A DNA stretch of 64,000 bases from Isoetes taiwanensis (lineage: Eukaryota; Streptophyta; Lycopodiopsida; Isoetales; Isoetaceae). Every line of letters begins with the position of its first letter. The first letter of the stretch is position 1. The translations under genes were made by a program, and so were the position numbers. Positions 22,700 to 36,520 of this stretch are shown here, piece by piece. Location of the stretch: positions 1,951,487-2,015,486 of the forward strand of contig JAJEKV010000049.1 in NCBI GenBank assembly GCA_021234155.1, given 5' to 3'. The notes beneath the pieces were generated by a model, which did no database searches, was not told where the DNA came from, and worked only from the letters and a program-made list of their open reading frames with translations.

Positions 22700-25600
22700 C
22701 ACCTGGGGGTGTCATAGTTTTGGACTTAGCTAAATTCTTAGTCCCGAGAAGAGATAGATTTGGAGATAACCCCGAGGAGGAGGGCACTCAACAAGAAACT
22801 TATCTCCTCCCATTTCTTTTATCTATATCAAAGATCCAAATCAACATCACTATCCTCAAAAGCTCCCCAGGATAAATTCAAACATTTTATTTATTGAGGA
22901 GAATGGTCCAAACTATTGACAGTGTTTAACCAAAAAATACCATGAGGTGAAGAAATCTGACCGATAAAGTGGTGACCATTTCTTGAGATTCCTCAGAATT
23001 GCCAAGATTCTAAGCTTGGAAGTCTCTTCATAAATGTCTTGGCCTTTGTCTTGAGAAATCATGTCTCTATCCGAGTATCTTGTACAATTTCTTCATCCAT
23101 TAAATTCCAAAGGCAAGTCTCACGAGATTGAGAGTTGAGACCTTCTTGTAAGGAAGCTAATTGCTCAAAGAATGTCATCAATGAATAGTGGAGTGTGGGG
23201 AAGAAAAGGATCGTGAGACAGTGAGAAATATCAATAATGGGAGAAAGACAATTTTTGTTTGAGAGGTCATGGGAATTGCTCAAAATTACATCCATATCTA
23301 ACTCGAAGTTAAGGTTAGCTAATACCTGAAATTGGTTGGTATTACCAATTGCTTGATTGGAGCACCAATTGAGTTGACATGAGGAGGACTGCCCACCTTA
23401 TCGCCTACCTTGAAGTTATTACAAACAGAGGTTGGGGCCGGAGTGTACAATCTCCACCAAAGTGTCTCTAGGATCAATTTCATCAATCGAGCAATTGGCT
23501 ACTGCTTGAACTTTTTGGCGGGAAGACCTTGCCATGTTTGCTTTTCTTGTTTAATGAACCACTCTTACCCTTTTTCAGAAAGTTAAATGAGAGAGAGGTC
23601 TCATTTTTTCCGGGCCAGGTTTTGGCTTCCAAAATAATCTTATTTAAGGTCTCATGAAGACTGGCCGACCTTATCTCTGCTTTTATGTCCACTGTTGCAG
23701 CCTTTATGCAACACCTTAATTTGTTGTGAAGAACCCTTTTCAAAGAAGGGAGAAGACTTGATCATGTTTCTTAGCAAGTAGTTGTAGAGGTTGCAATGTT
23801 ATCTTGAGAATCCTCACCTTCTTTCTTTCTTTTGGATTCTTTTATAGTCGCCATTGACTTTAGTCCATCGAATCTATTATCTTTCGAGATAATATCCGAA
23901 ATCCAATATCACCGGGATTTTGTTTGAGGCATCATGATGAGAAGCATGCTTCCTAGAATTTTGATCCATCTGCAGTAATCGAATCCCATGTCGCTTTTGA
24001 CCAAATGAGTTGACTTTTTGATTGACTATATTATTATCATTGACTTCTCTCGTTGTCACCACCTTGGACATAGATCTGTCATTCATATCAGTAGAAGGTG
24101 ATAATTTTTTGCAAGATTCATACCAAAAGTGCCTTTACCCCGCAATTTTGACAAAGGAGGGGCGCACTGCACCACCTTAAGGGAAGGGAGGTTTTTGGCC
24201 AAAGACATCAAGGAAGGGATTTGGACCGAACTTCCTTGGATATATCAATTTGAACAATAGATCTTGGGGTTTGTAGGGAGAGTATTCCGTGCATATGTAA
24301 CGGAGCCAATTGATCCAAACAAGAATTTAAGGCAGCCTTCATTCCAAGAAATAGGATTAAGGCCGTGAAGAGTTGTCGGCCATAATACGCTTTATCCAAA
24401 TTAGTGACTTCAAATTTAGGATCCCATTTGAGGAAAGTAATTTGAAGGATTCAAGAGCCGTGGGACCATGGTTGAGTAGAAGATTTGCGATCGCCTATTA
24501 CCACACTCAATCATGATAAAAGGAGAATGAAGCCAATAGAGAAGATTAATGAGGATTCCTTTATGCATTCAAACGTAAAGCCCATAATTTATCAAGTTTG
24601 ATGCCATGTTTATTGACTTTAACAACAACAAACCGACTCATGAAAAGAACTCAATTTAGCATGAACAGAGGGGAGATCTAGGGAAATACCCTTAAAAGTT
24701 TCAAATTTTCCTTGTGAAAGGAGGATTGAAAGACCGAATTGTTCCAAGAGCATTCTTGAGAGAAACATCCGAGCATTTCTGTTGTTCCGGCCTCTTTTCT
24801 CCATAGGGAACGGGAATTTGAAGATTCTCGTCCATGCATGGTAGTTGGCCTCTCAAGTCCTGGTCCTTAGACAAATTATCCCAAAGATGGAACCTTGAAA
24901 GAGAGGGGATCCATTGAATTGTCCGACCGCCCAGAGAAAGAGTTAGCAAAGTCACCAAAAAAATAAATGTTTTTGGATTTTCTTGAAAGGACCTTAATGC
25001 TTAAGGAGATCACAAGCAGAGGGCTCAAGATCAGCAAAGGCTGAAGAATTGAAAGAAATTTAGGGTAATTTTTGCTTATAAGCTCCATCCCAGAAAGAAT
25101 CAGGTGGAAACTACAAAAGCAAATTGAAAACGCATAAGAGCAGTGAGGGGAAAACAGCAATAAAAAAAGGAAACAGAGGATGAGAAAATTCAGAAAAAGG
25201 AAGTCGGAGAGCCAAGTTCAAGGCCAAAACGACAGTGGAAACGCAGACAAGAGGATGAATCATTGCTCAGAAAATACCTTTACCACAATTTTAGAGTCGC
25301 CCAATCACAATGCACATGAAAAATACCGTCAAGTTTCATAACTTCTTTTTCTACCAATGAATTTTGTAAACTGTGAATCAACAATTTCGACTTCAATTCT
25401 ACTGAACTCGAACAAAGGAGTATTCGGGGTGAAGAGCTCTTGGGGAAGTACCGATTTGTAATCGAGAGTTCCAAAGATCCACCGGTGTTCCCTTTTAAAA
25501 CCACAAAGTTAACCGCCATTGTGCTTGATAATTGTGAAGATATTGATGTCCATCGATAGGAAAAGGTGAGGGGAAACATGTGGATTGCTAGCCCCTACAA
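22700..25600 (-). pseudogene. LINE ORF1/gag-like region and 5' part
   Basis: Open minus-strand pieces of 60-110 codons fill this stretch. The part at 24450-24210 (KWDPKFEVTNLDK, then LDQLAPLHMHGILSL) resembles the DUF4283-type ORF1 of plant LINEs, where a P-x-F segment precedes a W-V-R-L-P-like motif. The 23743-23483 piece is Lys/Ser-rich. Above about 25000 the sequence looks like 5' leader. Assignment of the 5' end (about 25600) is approximate. Confidence 0.5.
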
Positions 25601-25854
25601 GGCTGGCACACTGAATCTTCCAATTTCCTCAAAGAGTAGTAGAAATTAGCACAGAAAGATCAAGAAAATAGTTTGAATCGAATAGGACAAACAAATCAAG
25701 AAAAATGGCGCTGATTGCTGACGTCATCACCGCCCAAGTCCAGCCGCAGGGTTGAGGTATCGAAAAATGTAGAAATAGGCCAAGAGATTGCATATTACTA
25801 CTGCTATTACTAGATTTATCATTCTCCGCGATTAAATTATGCTTTGTTGAACTT

Positions 25855-25927
25855 CTTGTTGTGATAGTTTTAATAAACAAAGAAGCATTTTCTTGTTGTG
25901 ATAGTTTTAATAAACAAAGAAGCATTT
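25855..25927. repeat. 37-bp tandem duplication
   Basis: CTTGTTGTGATAGTTTTAAT and the following AAACAAAGAAGCATTT occur twice in a row at 25855 and 25892, with one extra T between. The two copies are identical, so the duplication is recent. Confidence 0.95.
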
Positions 25928-25929
25928 GT

Positions 25930-26797
25930 GCCCTTGTGAACGAAAATAATAATCCAAACAAATGCACAAAAATTAGTCAAATAATATGATAACTCATAGA
26001 ATGAATAGAATAGAAGGGTTTTGACATATATAAAATAGAGAGATTGCATTTTAATGCTAGGTAAATGTGTCCTACTAATAGACAATATGCTTAGACAAAT
26101 ATAAAATGCATCTCAAACATTGATGTTTTAATTAAAGTGCAGGTGCATGTTTCATTTGACAGAGGAATAGAAAAAATCTCAAACAACACTTCTGCCACAT
26201 ATAAATGTTCTGAGCATGCATGGAAATCAACCATGCATTGCAATTGCGGTGGTCAAATGTTGATACATGTCCAAATACTTCTTGCATAAGCTTAAAAAGG
26301 TGACATGCACTTGCCATCAAATTGGAATGGTTGCATGTAGCAAGGAGGTATAAAAATGTAATAGCGTATGGTTTCTCACCTAGTTCTTGCATGTTCTTGC
26401 ATGCCTATCAATGGCTGCTATGCTGTCACAAGAAGCACATATATGTAATTATTTTTGCGTTACACAATCAATGTGTATCTTAGCCAAGACATTTGCAGCA
26501 TTGCTACATTTGCAAGACATGTCTGACCAGCCAAGACATCCGTTAATTTAAGCACGCCTTTTGTCTCGGAACAGAGATTTTATAAATGAATGAGCCCCGA
26601 AACCAAGATGACTTTCGTAACATTAATACTTATAATATGCATCGATAAAATTCAAACATCACCATTGTTGGCATCTTGTGAAAACAAACCTGAATTACTT
26701 GAAACTTCATCTCTAAGATGTCGGCTTATGTTTAACAAAAGAAGCGTAACCCCCTTATATTTTAAAAAGCTTGATTTCATCACTTTTTCTCGTCTAA
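25930..26797. other. Unassigned AT-rich intergenic sequence
   Basis: AT-rich, with no coding signal. It lies between the 5' side of the LINE and the host-gene fragment of copy B. ORFs here are short and have no recognisable content. Confidence 0.4.
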
Positions 26798-28044
26798 TCA
26801 ACAAGATCCATCTTGTCCCGCCTGTAATCTAAAAAAAACTTCTCCAACATTATTTAGTTTAGACAAAAAGTTGCAAAGATTAGACCGTGATATCCATGAT
26901 GGTAATGCATATACACTACCACCTTTCCTCAACTTTTTGTTTGACAATATTCTAAAGCCAACTGAATAAAGATTAGTGAAGGCTGAAATGGGTGCGACCG
27001 ATATTACACTGGTATAGTATGCCCATTTGAACACTTCGCAGACTAGATCTCTAGGGCATGGAAAGAGCTCCTTCAAACTTTCACAAGTGAGCATGACTTT
27101 ACAAGTTTCATCTTCGCTAACAAGCTCTATACATGCCATGCAAGCCTTTTTTGCAGCCATTGTGCATGTCTCCAGATTCACACTTCGGCAGCTTCTATGC
27201 CCATCGCCTTAGTTGCATTTTACACATCTTTTTCGATCGCTTAATAGGGCTATGTTCGTGCATGGTGGGCTCAAGGCCGGGCTGCTTGAACACGTAAAAT
27301 TATGTTGATTGCATAAGGTCTTCAAAGCCTCCCCATGCACGCATGAAGGAATGAATTTACAAGTATTTACCTCATAGTGTCAGCAAAGAAGTCATCGTGA
27401 CTTTCCCAGAGCCAATGTTTTTCGCGAAATTCCCCTCACCGCTAGTTAGTTTCTTTAGCATGAACATTGATATAGTATTCTTAAAACTCCATGCAAAGAT
27501 TGTTCAAAGGTAATTCATGTCCGCCATCCGTAAAGCATGGTGAAATTTGCTTAAGAAATGAATTCTAACAAAGATCAACAAATAAACATTTACCAACCAG
27601 AAAGAAAAATTGCTTCTTTGCTTTATCCGAACATGAATAACAAATATCCGAGATTTCCAAAGCCCCACACAACTTATTACCATGAACTTCACTTAATCCG
27701 CTGCCATACAAGAGCTTTTATATTGTTGACTATGAAGGATGAGAGCTCCCAAATATTTGAAGGATCAGGAAAGCTCCTTGTTTTAAAGCCTAATGATCAA
27801 AAGAATGATAATGGCAAAATCCAACCGCTGTTCCTCAACCCCGTTTAAAAAATTTGGTTAAACCTCTCCTCCTAGCTGCCTCGCAATCTCGGCTAACCCT
27901 AAGCTGGTCGCGGAGTAGCATAAGAAATATTGACTATTATTTTTTTCCACCATTTTTTAACCTATCTAACATTCGTGCGGGCAACTTTTTTAACGTGATA
28001 ATATTCGCCAAAAGCTTAATATTTGCCCTTAGAGACAACACTAA
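26798..28044 (-). pseudogene. Host-gene fragment, copy B (unidentified; one clean exon)
   Basis: The minus-strand segment 27181-26798 stays open for 127 codons and reads like a conserved globular protein: ACMACIELVSEDETCKVML, then ESLKELFPCPRDLVCEVFKW, then ISAFTNLYSVGFRILSNKK. Further upstream (about 27440-27370) is the counterpart of the small 66-base exon of copy A, here with base errors, preceded by CTAACTAG and followed by GTAAAT. Above about 27500 the sequence looks intronic or 5'. I do not recognise the family. The gene is cut at about 28045, where the gypsy element begins in the opposite orientation. The same fragment precedes copy A. Confidence 0.55.
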
Positions 28045-28599
28045 CGCTGCACTGTATGCCACGCCCCTTAACCATTATTCCTAATGGCACGAAACCCGCC
28101 TTTTGGCCGACACCATTCCTCATGAAGAGGAAAAAAGGTTCACTTTGCACCTAACTTGAGAAACTCATGCCGCATGTCATGCCTAAAGTTCGCCAAAGCA
28201 TTCTCGAACCTCATGCAGCCGCCAAGGCCGCGACGCTATTAATGTTCATGCCACCACTAGAGCTCAACAAAGACAAGAAGCACTGCCCACATCTCAACCC
28301 TCCACGCCTCGACATATCCCAATATTGTCGCCGAGGTTGACCTACTCAAAGAAGTTGCCGCTTCATTACCACGCACTTCCCGCACTGTGGATCCAAACTG
28401 ATCCTTTTTCTCATGTGCCTCCTCGAACTCCAAGAGGAGCTAGTAAAAATCAAAATTCCCTTTAAGTTTGGCAACAATTTTGAAACTCCGGTCCCGCCTC
28501 AAGGACCAGTTACCACTCCCCGACCGCTTTGGTTGGGGTGTTGTATACCTCTACACCCACCTGCATGCCACCTGGCAATCAACAAGTCAATCATGTTCA

Positions 28600-31500
28600 A
28601 ATTGACGGAGGTAGCGCCACAATCTCATCACGGATAAACTCCGCAAACAAATGGGCATCAAACAACTCTATCGCGGCCCCATATGACATCAAATTGGCTA
28701 ATGGCCATATCACGAGACCTCGTGGCATCACTTCTTCACATCAACATTGGTGATCTCCCATTCCCCTTGAATTTGGTGTTTGGAAGGCTGGAGAAGATCC
28801 GTGTGATTATGAAATGTTGGTCGGGCGACCTTTTCTCCGCCGCCAAGCCAAGAGTATCCATTATCGGCCACTGGACGCTTAGTCATCACGATGGTCACCT
28901 CAATGCCACTATGGACCTCGAAACCGTAAAATCATTTCGGGTCGACAATGTCTGAACCCTCTCTCGTAAAACCGATTCGAGGACGCTTGTAATATCTATC
29001 AAGTTCAGCTCCACCGAAGGTCCGTCATTATCCTATCCCCCGAAAGTATGCCGATCCTTGGGGAGAAATGACTCTTGATCGTGACCATGTCAGCGGGCGG
29101 CTTTGTTTGACCCTTACCCGCTCCTTGCAATCGTAATCCAACGTGGTTGATCACTTTTCGATGTCGAACCTCCCCGCAGCCCTCAGATGTACACGCCGCT
29201 TCATGAAGCAACCTCCGCTTGATGAAACTCAAGAACCTCTTTTTTCACCACGCAGAAGTGCCACGCATCCCGCTATATTTCAACCTCCCCGCTTCATCTT
29301 GTCCAGACACGGAAGTTATTCCCCCATATTCGCACTCAAGTTGAGATTGTGGACGGGCAACAATCACCGTCCAAGATAGCCGCAAATCTTCCGACACCCT
29401 ATCGTAATCGTGGCTGCCACGCCTTCAAAAAGTTCAAACACATTTTACCGAGCTACGAGATCTTCTGGGATAAACAAAGCCTTGGGGAACTCACCATTCC
29501 TACCAAATCGATGCACGCCCGCTTTAGCAACGACAAGCATCGCTCAACCCCACTACCGCGGATCGCCAAGGCTTAAAATTGACAAACTCCTTGTCGCAGT
29601 TTGATCTATGAGGTCAAACATTCTCAATGGGTGAGCCCCATCGCCATTGCCCTCAAACACAATGGAAAGATCCGCTTGCATGGACTACCAAAACTCAATC
29701 GTGCCACGGAGCGGATCATTTTTCCACTTCCCTTCACGCACTGTGTTCGAAGAGGTTGCCGGACATGAGATGTACTCCTTCATGGATGGTTTTTTTCCGC
29801 TACAATCAGATCTCAATCAAAGAATCTGATCAACTCAAGACTACTTTCACCACCCCGCGGGGCACTTTTGCCTACAAGGTGGTTCCTTTTGGATTATCAA
29901 ACTCTCCATCAACGCTTCAACGATCATGCTCTTTTTTCATGACTTTATGAAGGAAAATCCCTTCTTACAATTTTTTCAAGATGACTTCTCTCCGGCTACA
30001 GCTCCATGGCTGACCATTTGGATAAATTGGCACTCGCCTTTCAGAAATGTGATGAGTCCGCATTAGTCTCAACCCCGAGAAATGCACCTTTTTGGCGCCA
30101 CCTCGTGTTCGTTAGGGACACGCTTGTCGAAAAAGTGTATCACCACGATCCCGCCAAAATCAGTTGTGTGCTCAAGGCTCAAGCACCAGCCAATATCAAG
30201 GAGACACGCTTCTTTCCCCGGTAAGGTCAATTATTACTCCACCTTCATTCCCCGACTTGCGGAATTGCGCATCCCATTCATAAACTCACGGGTGATGAAT
30301 CCACCCGGGCTTGAATTCCCCAAAGGATGTCGCTTCCAACGCTTGAAGCTCTTTTTGCTTACTCAGCCCCCGTTCTTGTTCCTCCTCAATGGGACAAGCC
30401 CTTTCACGCCCATGTTGATGTCTCCCGCTGCTTGCTATTGGAGCCGTTTTTTCAAGAATATGATGTGCACACCGACAAACCAAACCGATATGCCAAATTA
30501 AAACTCAATTCTCACGAACAACTACTCGCCACGTAGCGGAGGCCTTGGGTTTAATTTCTTCAGGTCCAACGCCTCCGCCACTATCTTTTGGGCCGATCAA
30601 ATTCTTTTGTTGACCACCAAGCACTTTTTATTTGGTCAACAAATCCATGCCCACGGGCCGCATTGCTCGTTGGGTCCTCATTCGCAAGAATTTGCACCTT
30701 TTGAAATTGTTCACAAGGCGTGCAAATCTCATGTTGTCCCGGATTATCTTTCACGATCCACATTGGAAAGCATGATCCCTCCACCGAGTCTCGACGAGTT
30801 TTTCCTCGACGCCAACTCTTTCTCGTCACAAGAACACCACATTGGTTCCATGACTTTCAGAAAGATCTCCTCACAGCGCTTCTTCCACCGTGAGGATGCC
30901 ACGCCTCTCCAAAGAAAAGTTTCCACAATCCCGCCGACACCAATTCCTTTCATGGAGGTCCGCGGACTACACCATGGTTGTGCCATCTTTACAAAAAGGG
31001 TAAGGATACCGCCCTTCGACGCCGTGGTTCTCCCTCATGAGGTCCCGTGATATTGTCCGAGAAGCCCATGAAGGGCTCCTGGGTGGTGGTCATTTTCATG
31101 GTGACACCACAAAGACGCGAAAAATCCTTTTCCGGCCTGGTTATTTTGGCCCACGCTTCAAAGACGCCACGCCCACACCAAGATCGCAGGTGATGCTTTT
31201 GGCGGGTGGGACGCCTCCACTACCGGACGCTTCTTTTCCTTGACGGCCGCCACGCCACTTCCCTTCAAAGAAATAGGGGATGGACTTTGTGGGACCCATC
31301 GATTCTCCCCGCTGCACACCCGCGTTCGCTACATTCTCGTTCTCACCGACCACGCTTACCAAATGGGCGGAAGTTTGGCGCGACTTCCGCATAACACTAG
31401 CCAAGGTCATCTATCAACAAATCATCATTAGATTCTGCCCCTTACCGGAGTTGGTCGCTGATCGTGGTGTCCATTTTATCAATCATACCATCAAGGAGCC

Positions 31501-32120
31501 GACGGATTATCTCCCCGATACATCATCACAAGAGCACACCTTACTATCCTCAAGGGAATGGTTTGGCGAAAAGCACCAACAAAAAACTCGTCACAATTTC
31601 AAGAAAATTTGTGATGCTTCTCGTGACCGACCGGCAAACCAAGCTTCCCATCGCGTTTTGGGCTTACAATACTTGTTTCAAAATAGCTACGTGTCACACT
31701 CTTTCAAATTGGTTTATGGTCAAGAAGCTCTCATGCCGCTTTGAATACATCCTTCCAACTCTCCGCTTTCAACCGCTACCGCCATAATCCGCCTGGCCAG
31801 ACTCAAAGAAAGGGTTTATCAATTGGAACGCTTGGATGAACTTCAAGGGATGCTTATATTCGTGTTCTTCATGGACAACAATTGCAAAAATCTTTACATG
31901 ATAAACGCCCCAAGACAAAAAACATTCAAAGAAGGAGATTTGGTTCTTCTTTATGATTCTCGGTACAAAAATTTTCCGTAAGCTAAAGTTTCATGGTTTG
32001 GCCCTTATCAAATTGTTCAATGGTGCAACCCAAATAGCTTTTCCACCGGCCGAAGTTAGATGGAACTCCATTACCTACATCGTTAATGGCTTTACCAAAA
32101 CATTTCATACCACGTAAAGT
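28600..32120 (+). pseudogene. pol: pol remnant of gypsy copy B
   Basis: Protease region about 28680-29240. RT about 29480-30110: the domain passes through VFEEVAGHEMYSFMDG (29748-29790) and GTFAYKVVPFGLSNSPSTLQR (about 29860-29925). RNase H about 30200-30780, ending in the motif around SHVVPDYLSRST. Integrase about 30990-32120, with REAHEGLLGGGHFHGDTT in the zinc-binding N terminus and LVADRGVHFINHTIKE at the second catalytic aspartate (about 31450-31500). The GPY/F-type C terminus is recognisable near 31930-31990. All parts are in changing frames. The catalytic aspartate of the DRG motif is kept; the polyprotein as a whole is broken. Confidence 0.82.
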
Positions 32121-33115
32121 GAAAATCAACAAACAGATGTTGTTCCCAACACAAACACAAACAGATAGTGACTAAACCAAATGCAAGATATTTATATTAT
32201 CGGTGGAATGTTTTTTATAAAATGTGGGCACAGCCCAACTATTTCCACTATGGGCACCGCCCTATATACAAAAACGGCTCAAAGCCTCTATCTACTAAGT
32301 CCTAAGAAGAAAACCCCCTACTCCGGTTCTGAGCGTAGATGATACGCAGGATGTGGTAGAGATTATGCCCGGTCCCAAATAAGGTGCGTAATCACCTCCA
32401 TCCCGCTGGTTCGGATCGGGATGCTCACCATCCCCAAGACACCACCCGCCCATCGCCATGCCACGGTTGTGGCAGCCGCCAGAGGTCCGCATAATCCATC
32501 TTGGTGTAATCCACTCCAAACAGCTTTGAAGGCATAGTGCGCTTATCATGCAAACCAAGCAGCATGCAGATCTGAGCGCCATCGGATGTTCGCTTCACTC
32601 CCGTTCGCCTTTTATATAGCCAACCGAGGAACTCCTTTGTCGACGTGGACCAATCAGTGAAAATTCGCCAACGTGGTGGCAATGCAAGGTCATTGTTAAA
32701 AGGAGAATCTTTTCTCCCGCCGCATATCTAGCCATGGTACCTTCTCGACACCTTCGCTTTTAATGATATCCCACTTCGAGTTGCCAAAGATTAAATGACA
32801 TTCTATCTTTTCACGCCTGTCGAACATTAATGTGTGTCCTTTTGCCACCCGTCACATCAGATCATTCCCTTTACGCCTCATCGCCACCGCTCATTGCTTC
32901 TCCCTTTACCATTTGGGGACTTAGCCAAAATTTTGCCTTTCAATCGCCAATCCGTGATCCGGCCGCCACCTGCATCATCAACGGCTGAAGGTTCGCCATC
33001 ATGCCCCCTTCGCTTCCACTTGCGCCTCTAAACCTTTTCGCTCATCCGCGCTTTCATCTTCGCTTCTTTGCTCCGCCTTCTCCCGCAGCTTCCTTCGTTT
33101 CCGACGCTTTTCGCC

Positions 33116-35640
33116 ATGGTCGCCTCAAACTTCCTACACTTCAAGCTTCGCCTCCCAATGATGTTAATTTTTCGGTTCAGATCTTTCGACGCCCCACCTT
33201 TCGCGGAAGCTCTCTTGGTCCAAGTCGGAAGTCGCTGAACGCCACAAGCTTTTATGAATTCTCGCGAATGGAGCTCCCCGCCCCCAACCGAAAGCTTGCT
33301 AGCTTCATCGCCACATCGCCAACAACAGCCCGGAGGGATTTGCTACTGGGGTCGATGGCACCACCATTTTACTTTACACAACACTTGCTTTCGTGAGGTA
33401 TTCCGTATTCCCTTGCAAAACCTTCTGCCTCTTTGGTCGCTTTTACAGACATGGACGCCACTCGCTTTGTGCTCCTCGCTATCAAGCCAACCAAAGACGC
33501 CTCACAATATTGCTGCCACATGACACTTTTGTGAAGTTTGCGGGCGCGAAATTGCTAGGGTATTCCATCAAGAACACCCATATCAATAAGCCATTTTATA
33601 ATATGGTCATCACCGCCATCCACTCCATCTCCATGTTGATTGGCCACAGCCTCTTATTCTACCGCTTCTTCAAGAAGTAGACGTATTCGGCTACTCTCCT
33701 CTCGCCTCCGGAAATTTCCGCGGGTGGCCATCTTCGTGCACTCATTTGTCATTATCTTCCTCGTTCTTGCGAGCCCTTCCACTTCCCATACCTCCACTCA
33801 CCGGGCCATTCCTGCCAAACCCAACAGTCGTATCTTCCCGCGCATTTCCTCCCCCTTTTGCTCAACACCGCACACGATGATAAGTCATCAGATTCCTCTT
33901 TCCTCCTCTGAAGCCACGCTTTCCACCCGGCCATGCCTCTCAACAATCTCGCATAAGGCAAAGAACAGTGGCCCCCCGTGACCTCCACCTCCTCGCTGCC
34001 CCCCTGCATAAATTCCAAAGAAGATGTTCTGCCACGCCATGCAGCCTACAAGCATCACAGAGGCTCTCATGAATGGTGTTCAGCGCCCCCCGAGGCTTCC
34101 GATGTCGCTCAAAGAGACCTTCAAGCCGCCACCGCCCATGTTCAAACTTTGAGGCCCAACTTCAAGAAAAGCACCAGGCTCTATTACAGTGCCCGTAGAT
34201 CTCAAAAGTGCTCAGATCAGACCAGCCTACTTGAAGAGACACAGTGCTCAGCCCAAACCACAATTCAGACTTATTGGAACGTAACAAGTCCAAAGATACC
34301 CTCCGGGTGACAAGGAGAAAGACATTGCTAAGCTAGACACCTTGTACTCAGAGCTTTGTGATAATTACGGCACTCAAGTTCAAAACCTCACTGAGCGTGA
34401 CGCTCGCCTCACCTCCCTTGAAGCTCAGATTTCCACGTTGACCAATCGCTTAACGCCCATCCGCATTTTCAAGGCTCGTAAAACAAAAGGTCCTAGATGA
34501 CGCTGAGATTGCCACGCTTCGACTCCAACCTCCAGGGCAATCTTCTTCACATGCCACGCTTCCCATTAAGCGGGTTCGTGATCAGTCACGTCTTCTCTTA
34601 GAAAAGGAGCACCGGATCCGTGACATGGAACATCAGCTCCAGCAAGCAGTTCAATCTGCTGAAGAAGCCCAAAACAAACAAGAGGGTTATATTGAAATTG
34701 CTACCAACATTCCCTCGTGGACTTCTACCCCTTCCAGCCTATCTTGACTATGTGGTGGCCCGACGGCACCTTTTCCTTTGAAGTGGTACGCTTGGTCAAT
34801 GGCAATGTTCATCGTACCACTCAAACGCGCGGATTTTCTTCGATCCGCCGATCTTTCTATAGAAGACAAGGGTTTATTTTGTGCACTCTTAGTCTTTGAT
34901 CGCCTTACCGTTGAAGATCCCGAATTAGTCATCTTCCGAAGTTGTTCACCAATGGCTTATGTTTTTCATGACTTCTACCGGGCGGATCTCCATGATAAAT
35001 TCCGGATGAGGCCCATCGTTTTTAGAGGCAACCCAACGCCGCTATTGTTATCATCAACTAACCAATATTTCAAGGATCCCGCCGGGCCTCGCACTTTTGA
35101 ACAGAGTACATGCCCGAATCGCTCGTAACTTACCTTACCGCGGGCAGTGTTGAAACGTTGGAATGTAAACAAAAAATCCGCGCACTCGATGATCTTGAGT
35201 TTGCCCGCATTTATATGCAAAGACTTGGGAGGCTACAATCAACTCCGCGCGGGCCTTCTCGAAAGCAAGACCATCCCCACGGGTTGGGTAAATCCTCCCC
35301 GCCTATCAATTACTCTCTACTCGTATCGGGACCATTGGTGTCGCTTTTGATCGTAATCTTGTTCAAGCATTTAGGACATGGCTCGCGAACCCACGCGACA
35401 CCGGCATGCTTCCCTCTCCATATGCTTCCTTTAGGAGTCCCACCACGCCCACGGTGCCTTCTTCTTCGACCGGGCGCTTCCCCTTTGGACAAAGGTCCCG
35501 ATGGCCACGCCGGGTCGAATCGGCCAGATCTCGACGGATCTCCTGGGGATCCCCCGATTTGTCGACGCCCAATTGGGAGGATACCGCCACTTTGGACACT
35601 ACTGAAAATTGATTTATATCGGTAATGAGCATGGTTGGCA
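33116..35640 (+). pseudogene. ORF3 remnant of gypsy copy B
   Basis: Starts at the ATG at 33116 (frame later broken). The N-terminal domain includes TFVKF...KLLGYSIKNTHIN near 33530-33590. The coiled-coil part, shorter than in C, lies at about 34080-34720. The C-terminal domain from about 34720 includes AYVFHDFYRADLHDKF near 34950-35000 and ENWIYIG-like residues near 35605-35625. After that, B keeps about 100 further open codons (35609-35902) that C lacks, so the true ORF3 end may lie downstream of the C stop. Confidence 0.72.
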
Positions 35641-36074
35641 ACGGCCCGCTGATGCTTTGCATGGTCTTGATACCTTCTGCGCACGCCGCCACCTCACCCC
35701 GACCCTTCCGCCCACCGGGCTGCCGGTTTTGCCGCCTCAAATGCATCCCGCCCCTCTTTTAAATCGACAAATATTCAATCTTTCACCGCGAACTGAATGC
35801 CGCAAGGTTTCGGCCTCCGTGACCGCCTTTCTCATGGAGTGCCGCTTTGTTCCTGGACGCCCATGCTACCCCGAAGACATGGGCGCCTCACTTCCTCATT
35901 GATGCCCATCCCCGCTCTTTGCTCAACACCCCGACGCCTTCAAACACGCCAGACCTCATTGCTCATTACCATAATACCGACCTCATTCCGTGAGGATCAC
36001 TTTTCAGATGCCGGCTTCCCCGCCTCGAAGCACTTCCTCCTTTCTTCGTGACCGAAAGTGTCATTTGGTGGGAG

Positions 36075-36520
36075 TGTTAGTCCCTGTGCCTCCGGTACAG
36101 ACTATTCATGCATTCCACGGACCAAGTCAAGGCCAAGGATCCACACAACCAGCGTGGGTCTGGGCCAAAGGCACGTCAGAAGACCAAGCGCCAGACCACG
36201 AGTCAAAGCTCAAGGTCTCACAACAAGCCAAAGGCCATTGTACTATATATATGAGTAGAGCTAGCACATAATTTTTAGATGAGTTTTGAGTCTTGTCTCA
36301 TTTCAGCCTTTCTCTCGGGAAGTAGAGCTCATGTATGTCCATCATTGATATCAAGGAAGTTTGTCATTTTTCTCTCATTGTTCTCTTTGTTCTGCTTTTT
36401 TTTCTTCTTTTCTTTCTTGTAAATCCCGCAGTGGACATAGTCCCCCTGATTCTCCCCGTTAGATCCACGGTCCTCACAGAGGGTCGCCTTTGCAGAGTTC
36501 CCAACCCGCACTCCCAAACA
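36075..36520 (+). repeat. 3' LTR of gypsy copy B
   Basis: TGTTAGTCC...CCCAAACA, 446 bp. It follows a purine-rich GGTGGGAG. The TATA box CTATATATATGAG (about 36243-36255) and GTAGAGCTAGCA are shared with the other LTRs. Like copy A, it lacks about 150 bases of U3 found in element C. Confidence 0.88.

Larger units (their letters stand above)
20540..25600 (-). mobile_element. LINE (L1-like non-LTR retrotransposon), minus strand, cut within RT
   Basis: Minus-strand order: a 5' region and ORF1 (about 25600-22700), endonuclease start (about 22560), and reverse transcriptase (about 21500-20545). The remaining RT motifs (including the YADD region), the zf-RVT end and a poly(A) tail are absent; the element stops at the tandem repeat at 20523. 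LINEs are normally truncated at the 5' end, so loss of the 3' half implies a later deletion or replacement. Frames are broken, with stops and small indels. Confidence 0.82.
28045..36520 (+). mobile_element. Ty3/gypsy retrotransposon, copy B, 5'-truncated
   Basis: Same structure as copy A: it starts within the gag end (about 28045), then protease, RT, RNase H, integrase, spacer, ORF3, purine-rich tract and 3' LTR. It sits inside the integrase gene of element D, whose reading continues from 36521. No 5' LTR is present, so no target-site duplication can be scored. It is slightly better preserved than copy A. Confidence 0.9.
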